From Rhodocyclaceae bacterium UBA5602 (GTDB lineage: Bacteria; Pseudomonadota; Gammaproteobacteria; Burkholderiales; Rhodocyclaceae): 14,094 bases of DNA. The stretch is taken from assembly GCA_002424865.1 (NCBI GenBank), contig DILC01000068.1, positions 56,056-70,149 of the forward strand, given 5' to 3'. The notes beneath the pieces were generated by a model. The model did not search any database and had not been told where the DNA came from. It saw nothing but the letters and a program-made list of their open reading frames with translations. The translations under genes and the position numbers were made by a program. This document shows positions 8,074 through 14,094 of this stretch, one piece after another. Position 1 is the stretch's first letter; each line of letters begins with the position of its first letter.

Positions 8074-8097
8074 TTCAATGCGCACTGGTTCAATGTG
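8074..8097. repeat. Short direct repeat upstream of lpxC
   Basis: TTCAATGCG (8074-8082) and TTCAATGTG (8089-8097) are a nine-base direct repeat with one mismatch at a pitch of 15 bases. The second copy contains the -35-like hexamer of the candidate lpxC promoter, so a regulator site is conceivable. The repeat is short enough to be chance. Confidence 0.3.
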
Positions 8098-8117
8098 GCC
8101 CAACGTGGCTGTATCAT
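8089..8117 (+). promoter_or_regulatory. Candidate lpxC promoter
   Basis: TTCAAT (8089-8094) and TATCAT (8112-8117) are separated by 17 bases. The -10 matches sigma-70 consensus in five of six positions, the -35 in only three. Transcription would start near 8124, giving a leader of about 50 bases to the lpxC ATG. This is the best promoter-like pair I see in the gap, but it is weak. Confidence 0.3.
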
Positions 8118-8173
8118 CAAGCAATCAAAACGGTTCCAATCACGGCACGAATCTTTGTATTTTTCTTCTCGCT

Positions 8174-9097
8174 ATGTTGCGTCAACGCACTTTAAAATCC
8201 ATTGTCAGAACCACCGGCGTCGGCCTCCATTCGGGGGCTAAGGTGACGCTGTCGTTGCGCCCTGCCCCTGTGGATACAGGGGTGGTTTTCCGGCGGGTCG
8301 ATTTAAGCCCGCCGGTTGATTTAAAGGCTGATCCTTTTGGCGTGGGGGATACGCGCATGGCCTCCTGCCTGGAACAAAACGGCGCAAAGTTGTCCACGGT
8401 GGAGCACTTGATGTCAGCGCTGGCAGGTCTTGGCATCGACAACATTTATATTGATGTGGATGCGGCAGAGTTGCCGATCATGGATGGTTCGGCGGCGCCG
8501 TTTGTGTTTTTGCTGCAGTCCGCCGGCATTGAAGAACAAGCCGCGGCGAAAAAATTTATCCGCGTCAAAAAGCGGATTGAAGTCAAGGATGGCGATAAAT
8601 GGGCACGCCTGTCCCCGTTTGACGGTTTCAGCCTGGATTTTTCCATCGTGTTCTCGCACCCGGCAGTTGCCCAGTCAGGCTCATCTGCGCATCTTGATTT
8701 TGCCGACCAGTCGTATATGAAAGAAATTTCCAGGGCGCGCACGTTCGGCTTCATGCAGGATGTGGAAGCCTTGCGGGAGCAGGGGCTGGCCTTGGGCGGC
8801 AGCCTGGAAAACGCGATTGTCATGGATGAATACCGTGTTTTGAATCAGGATGGGCTGCGCTACGCCGATGAGTTTGTAAAGCACAAAATCCTGGACGCCG
8901 TGGGCGACCTCTATCTGGCGGGCCATCCGCTGCTGGCGGCATTTTCTGCGCACAAATCAGGGCATGCGCTGAATAATCAGTTATTGCGTGCGTTGTTGAG
9001 CGATGCCACTGCATGGGAGATCGTCACGTTTTTAAACCCTCAAGAAACGCCGTCCAGGGTGGCAAGGCTATATCCGCAGGTGGTCCAGGTTGCCTGA
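8174..9097 (+). CDS. lpxC: LpxC, UDP-3-O-acyl-N-acetylglucosamine deacetylase
   Basis: LpxC is the zinc deacetylase that catalyses the committed step of lipid A synthesis. The 307-residue product is collinear with E. coli LpxC (305) at an offset of one residue. It begins RTLKSIVRTTGVGLHSG, and has STVEHLMSAL with Glu77 and zinc-ligand His78, then HKILDAVGD with His237 (zinc), Lys238, Asp241 (zinc) and Asp245, and the catalytic KSGH His264. I chose ATG 8174 because it starts directly before the conserved N-terminus. The frame is open back to 7994, but that part is unconserved and lies in promoter sequence. No Shine-Dalgarno site precedes the ATG; the upstream bases are pyrimidine-rich. The C-terminus ends in a hydrophobic QVVQVA. 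In E. coli the LpxC tail directs FtsH degradation; whether this one does is unknown. Confidence 0.96.
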   Translation: MLRQRTLKSIVRTTGVGLHSGAKVTLSLRPAPVDTGVVFRRVDLSPPVDLKADPFGVGDTRMASCLEQNGAKLSTVEHLMSALAGLGIDNIYIDVDAAELPIMDGSAAPFVFLLQSAGIEEQAAAKKFIRVKKRIEVKDGDKWARLSPFDGFSLDFSIVFSHPAVAQSGSSAHLDFADQSYMKEISRARTFGFMQDVEALREQGLALGGSLENAIVMDEYRVLNQDGLRYADEFVKHKILDAVGDLYLAGHPLLAAFSAHKSGHALNNQLLRALLSDATAWEIVTFLNPQETPSRVARLYPQVVQVA

Positions 9098-9118
9098 TTT
9101 GGCGCGTCCCCGTTGCGT

Positions 9119-9301
9119 ATGCTGATGATCAGGATTCTGCTGATGTTCTCGGGCATTGCGGTGGTGGGCAGCCTGTTCGCCTGGGCGCTCACCCGCAACG
9201 GCAAATACTTGCAATTTGCCGGCCGGGTGGCAAAAGGCGCTTTATTCCTTGTGTTGGCAATTTTGGCGCTTCTGGCCGCTGAGCGTTTGCTTATTCTGTA
9301 A
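9119..9301 (+). CDS. Small two-helix membrane protein
   Basis: This 60-residue product has two hydrophobic segments (about 2-24 and 40-60) joined by a short polar loop with TRNGKYLQFAGR. That suggests a helical hairpin in the inner membrane. Small proteins with this pattern (hydrophobic helix, then N/D-x-x-Y-L-x-F/L-A-x-R, then hydrophobic helix) occur near this locus in other Betaproteobacteria, as far as I recall, and have no known function. It begins 21 bases after lpxC and is probably co-transcribed with it. Other in-frame starts are TTG 9113 and ATG 9125, and none has a clear ribosome binding site. Its stop overlaps the 3' end of dciA on the opposite strand by 11 bases. Confidence 0.7.
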   Translation: MLMIRILLMFSGIAVVGSLFAWALTRNGKYLQFAGRVAKGALFLVLAILALLAAERLLIL

Positions 9302-9725
9302 CTGTTTTAATCAGGCGTTCGAGCGCTCGCCGCAACGCAGAATCTGCAGGCAAGTCTTGTGCAAAAGACCGTAACCCCAGTTTTTGTTGGGCTCCCGGAA
9401 GTTTCGGGCGCTGGTATGCCGCGGTTGTCAGCGCAGCAGGGAGCGGCTGGACACTCACGCCAATTTCCGTGACTTTGCTGCTGGAGGAGCTCAGCGCCAT
9501 GGCAATGCGCGGCCCCATTTGCCGAACTTTGGCGGCAACAGCGCTGTTGTTGGCATGGATGACCACTTTTCCTAGCTTGAAATTCGCCACCCGTGCGTGC
9601 GGCACCAGGGCGGGCGGCAAGACAGTCTCCAGGTTGCGTTGAAAAGCCATTAGCCGCTCTGCATGGGCGGCTAAGCGGGCGAGGCTTTCCGTGGCGGTCA
9701 AATGTTCTTGCAGGCTTTTTGCCAT
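9291..9725 (-). CDS. dciA: DciA-family (DUF721) helicase-loader protein
   Basis: DciA-family proteins interact with the replicative helicase DnaB and help load it in bacteria that lack DnaC. The 144-residue product has a helical N-terminus (1-30) and the core DUF721 pattern. LPPALVPHARVANFKLGKVVIHANNSAVAAKVRQMGPRIAMAL lies at roughly 36-78, followed by the strand VTEIGVSVQPLP (85-96) and a basic, probably flexible C-terminus. I chose the ATG at 9723-9725 (MAKSLQEHLT) because homologous proteins begin close to this point. In-frame ATGs at 9785 and 9839 would add proline-rich, unconserved sequence. No start has a Shine-Dalgarno site. It is divergent from secA, sits where E. coli has secM, and converges on the small membrane gene. 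Confidence 0.8.
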   Translation of the reverse strand: MAKSLQEHLTATESLARLAAHAERLMAFQRNLETVLPPALVPHARVANFKLGKVVIHANNSAVAAKVRQMGPRIAMALSSSSSKVTEIGVSVQPLPAALTTAAYQRPKLPGAQQKLGLRSFAQDLPADSALRRALERLIKTVTE

Positions 9726-9997
9726 GGGCTTGTTCGTGCGGTGGGTGAAAAAAGTCGGTGCTGGCGGTACGGCGGCATTATGCATGGATAGCGTGCATGG
9801 ATCAGGATTCGTGAAGTGTAATTCCTGTCTGAATGGCAAGCTTTAAAAATAATCAGGTTTGTCGTCGGGCGGGGTAATGGCTAGATGCAACAGGCCCCAT
9901 GCTAAAATCATCATTCCTGAAATTGTTGGTATCCGGCTTGGATCAGCTGGCCGCATGCAACATACTCCATTCTGTACCTCCATCTCCTACCCCAATC
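9726..9997. promoter_or_regulatory. Divergent dciA-secA control region
   Basis: This 272-base region separates the chosen dciA and secA starts and must carry both promoters. On the minus strand CATAAT (9777-9782) is a possible -10 for dciA without a good -35. GCATGGAT occurs twice (9782-9789 and 9795-9802, nine bases if the preceding T is counted) at a pitch of 13 bases. A candidate extended -10 for secA lies at 9900-9908. No secM-like leader gene with its own stop is visible. Confidence 0.5.
9900..9908 (+). promoter_or_regulatory. Candidate extended -10 promoter for secA
   Basis: TGC followed by TAAAAT fits an extended -10 element (TGN plus a five-of-six hexamer match). There is no convincing -35 at 16-18 bases upstream, which extended -10 promoters can tolerate. 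A start near 9915 would give an 80-base leader before the chosen secA ATG. It overlaps an upstream in-frame ATG at 9899, which argues against that ATG being used. Confidence 0.35.
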
Positions 9998-12711
<2,714 letters not shown>

Positions 12712-12733
<22 letters not shown>

Positions 12734-13728
12734 ACGCAATTCACCCGACGCTGGTCGAGGATGGCGGGAGCATCCTCATCCTCGACCAGACGCGCCTGCC
12801 GCACCTTGCCATGCAGGTGCGGCTCAACACCGCTGAAGACGCGGCGCATGCCATCCGCAGCATGCAGGTGCGCGGAGCGCCGCTGATCGGCGTGGCCGCC
12901 GCTTACGGCGTGGCGCTGGGGCTGCGGCACGATGCATCGGATAGCCAGTTGGCGCAGGTCATTGCTCTGCTGGCCGCAACCCGTCCGACAGCAGTTAATT
13001 TGCACTGGGCGCTGGCGCGCATGCGGCGTGTGCTGGAAAAGTCGGCGCTGGCGATACGGCGCGAAACGGCCTGGCAAGAGGCGCGGGCGATTGCTGCCGA
13101 GGATGTGGCTACGAATGCATTGATCGGTGTGCATGGCTTGCGCCTGCTGATGCTGCATCAGCCAAAAGACGCTGTGCTGCAAATCATGACCCACTGCAAC
13201 GCCGGCCGCCTGGCGACGGTTGCCCACGGCACCGCGCTTGCCCCGATTTACGCAGCCCATGCCGCAGGCATACCAGTACATGTCTGGGTATCCGAAACCC
13301 GCCCGCGCAATCAAGGCTTGCTCACCGCGTGGGAGCTGGCCGAAGCGCGCGTGCCGCATACCTTGATTGCCGACAATGCGGCGGGCCTGCTGGTCATGCA
13401 GGGCAAGGTGGATATGCTGATTGTCGGGGCCGACCGCATCGCCGCCAATGGCGACACGGCCAACAAAGTGGGCACTTACCTGAAAGCGCTCGCCGCAGCG
13501 GCGCATGGCGTGCCGTTTTATGTCGCGGCGCCGTTATCCACGATAGATTTTTCATGTCCGTCAGGGCAGGATATTCCCATCGAAGAACGCACTGCCGCAG
13601 AGTTGGGCGCGGGCGATGTACCCGCCATCAACCCCGCGTTCGACATCACGCCAGCGCATGTGATCACCGGCATCATCTCGGAACGTGGCGTGGCCGCCGC
13701 GGAGGCATTGGCGCAATGGAAAACCTGA
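12712..13728 (+). CDS. mtnA: MtnA, 5-methylthioribose-1-phosphate isomerase
   Basis: MtnA converts the aldose 5-methylthioribose-1-phosphate to the ketose 5-methylthioribulose-1-phosphate in salvage of methylthioadenosine. The 338-residue product belongs to the eIF2B-like isomerase family. It has MQVRGAPLIGVAAAYG (51-66), NLHWALARM (96-104) and MTHCNAG with the catalytic Cys162, where B. subtilis has Cys160. GADRIAANGDTANKVGTY (239-256) includes catalytic Asp241, followed by FYVAAPLSTID (269-279) and PIEER (289-293). Those residues separate it from eIF2B regulatory subunits. The start is uncertain. TTG 12712 overlaps the last 22 bases of secA and CTG 12730 would overlap the stop as CTGA. No in-frame ATG lies before the conserved region, and ribosome binding signals are weak. 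It overlaps the following aldolase gene by 13 bases, so the two are probably coupled. Confidence 0.92.
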
Positions 13729-14094
13729 ACCAGGAGATATACCAGCTCGCCGAGAGCGTGCTGGCCACCGCAGGCAAACTGATTGCGCACGACCTCAACC
13801 GCGGCAGTGCGGGAAATGTCTCGGTGCGCCATGCCGACGGACTCATCATCACGCCGACGGGCATTGAACATCAAGACTGCACGCCGGATGACATGGTAAA
13901 TGTCGGGATAAAAGCCGACACCCCAAGGGTACTTCCTTCGGGGCGCCTTGGTGAGACGGCGCAGCCTCCATTCAACCGCCGCAAACCCTCCTCCGAATTA
14001 CGCTTTCATCGCGACATTTATGCCGCATTTCCGGCGGCTGGCGCAATCATCCACGCACATTCGCCATTCGCCACCGCGCTGGCCTGCCAGCAGT
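13716..14094 (+). CDS. Class II aldolase/adducin-family protein, 3' truncated by the window
   Basis: The first 126 residues of a zinc-dependent class II aldolase (FucA/AraD/MtnB superfamily) are visible. They show GSAGNVSVR (30-38), GLIITPTGI (42-50), KPSSELRFHRDIYAAFP (90-106) with the presumed catalytic Glu94, and HAHS with zinc ligands His113 and His115. The 19-residue spacing from Glu94 to His113 equals that from Glu73 to His92 in E. coli FucA. After mtnA, the product probably acts on 5-methylthioribulose-1-phosphate or 5-deoxyribulose-1-phosphate, as an aldolase (DHAP shunt) or as MtnB dehydratase; the PSSELRFHRDIY form looks more FucA-like. ATG 13716 has GGAGG ten bases upstream and overlaps mtnA by 13 bases. 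Odd: about 16 extra residues (within 65-90), encoded by palindromic DNA, lie before KPSSE. Confidence 0.85.
   Translation, partial: MENLNQEIYQLAESVLATAGKLIAHDLNRGSAGNVSVRHADGLIITPTGIEHQDCTPDDMVNVGIKADTPRVLPSGRLGETAQPPFNRRKPSSELRFHRDIYAAFPAAGAIIHAHSPFATALACQQ
13921..13962. repeat. Nested palindromic element inside the aldolase gene
   Basis: CCCCAAGG (13921-13928) pairs with CCTT-C-GGGG (13935-13943) with one bulged C. CCAAGG (13923-13928) also pairs with CCTTGG (13946-13951), and GCGCC (13943-13947) with GGCGC (13958-13962). The overlapping inverted repeats resemble a REP-like unit. The segment is translated in frame as part of a stretch that is extra compared with E. coli FucA. Confidence 0.5.

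Larger units (their letters stand above)
7775..8173. other. Non-coding gap between ftsZ and lpxC
   Basis: This is the largest gap in the window. Bases 7775-7835 are ordinary. Bases 7836-7950 are distinctly GC-rich and full of short inverted repeats, including GCGGC (7885-7889) with GCCGC (7901-7905), and CGGC (7894-7897) with GCCG (7901-7904). After 7960 the sequence is AT-richer and holds a small hairpin, a terminator-like hairpin, a direct repeat and a weak promoter candidate. Open frames on both strands cross the gap, but none has a ribosome binding site or a recognisable protein, so I call it non-coding. It probably contains the ftsZ terminator and the lpxC promoter. Confidence 0.6.

Noticed and set aside
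7828..8124. 98-codon minus-strand frame filling much of the ftsZ-lpxC gap
   Set aside because: It lies in a true gap, so I considered it. It has no Shine-Dalgarno site, an Arg/Pro/Gly-rich translation arising from the GC-rich hairpin patch, and no recognisable fold.
13912..13982. Frameshift or sequencing error in the aldolase gene
   Set aside because: The frame is the same before and after the odd segment, with conserved motifs on both sides and no stop. An in-frame insertion explains it better.

Overview
The window is a stretch of bacterial core genome and reads as the 3' half of a division and cell wall (dcw) cluster followed by envelope and secretion genes. GC is fairly high and coding is dense. 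The order murG-murC-murB-ddl-ftsQ-ftsA-ftsZ-lpxC-(small membrane protein)-dciA(reverse)-secA is typical of Betaproteobacteria. A DciA/DUF721 helicase-loader gene where E. coli has secM fits this, as do the protein sequences. I read it as a betaproteobacterium, possibly Nitrosomonadales-like; the order-level placement is inference.

Positions 1-7774 hold the dcw block on the + strand. It opens with the last codons of an upstream gene, probably ftsW. Then come murG, murC, murB and ddl, the cytoplasmic steps from UDP-GlcNAc derivatives to D-Ala-D-Ala and lipid II. They are followed by the divisome genes ftsQ, ftsA and ftsZ. All junctions up to ftsA overlap or abut, so they are probably co-transcribed and translationally coupled. 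Only ftsZ has its own 98-base leader and a strong Shine-Dalgarno site.

Positions 7775-8173 are a 399-base non-coding gap between ftsZ and lpxC. It holds a GC-rich, hairpin-rich patch, a possible terminator, a short direct repeat and a weak promoter candidate. lpxC (lipid A synthesis) and a 60-residue two-helix membrane protein follow. That small gene meets dciA tail to tail with an 11-base overlap. A divergent control region (9726-9997) separates dciA from secA, the preprotein translocase ATPase.

After secA comes an apparent functional switch. mtnA (5-methylthioribose-1-phosphate isomerase) overlaps the secA end and is itself overlapped by a class II aldolase gene cut by the window edge. The pair suggests methylthioadenosine or 5'-deoxyadenosine salvage, either the MtnB dehydratase route or an aldolase-based DHAP shunt. 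The aldolase carries an in-frame insertion, about 16 residues longer than E. coli FucA, encoded by a palindromic DNA segment. This is the most unusual thing in the window. I see no tRNA, rRNA, CRISPR array, insertion sequence or clear novel multi-gene system.
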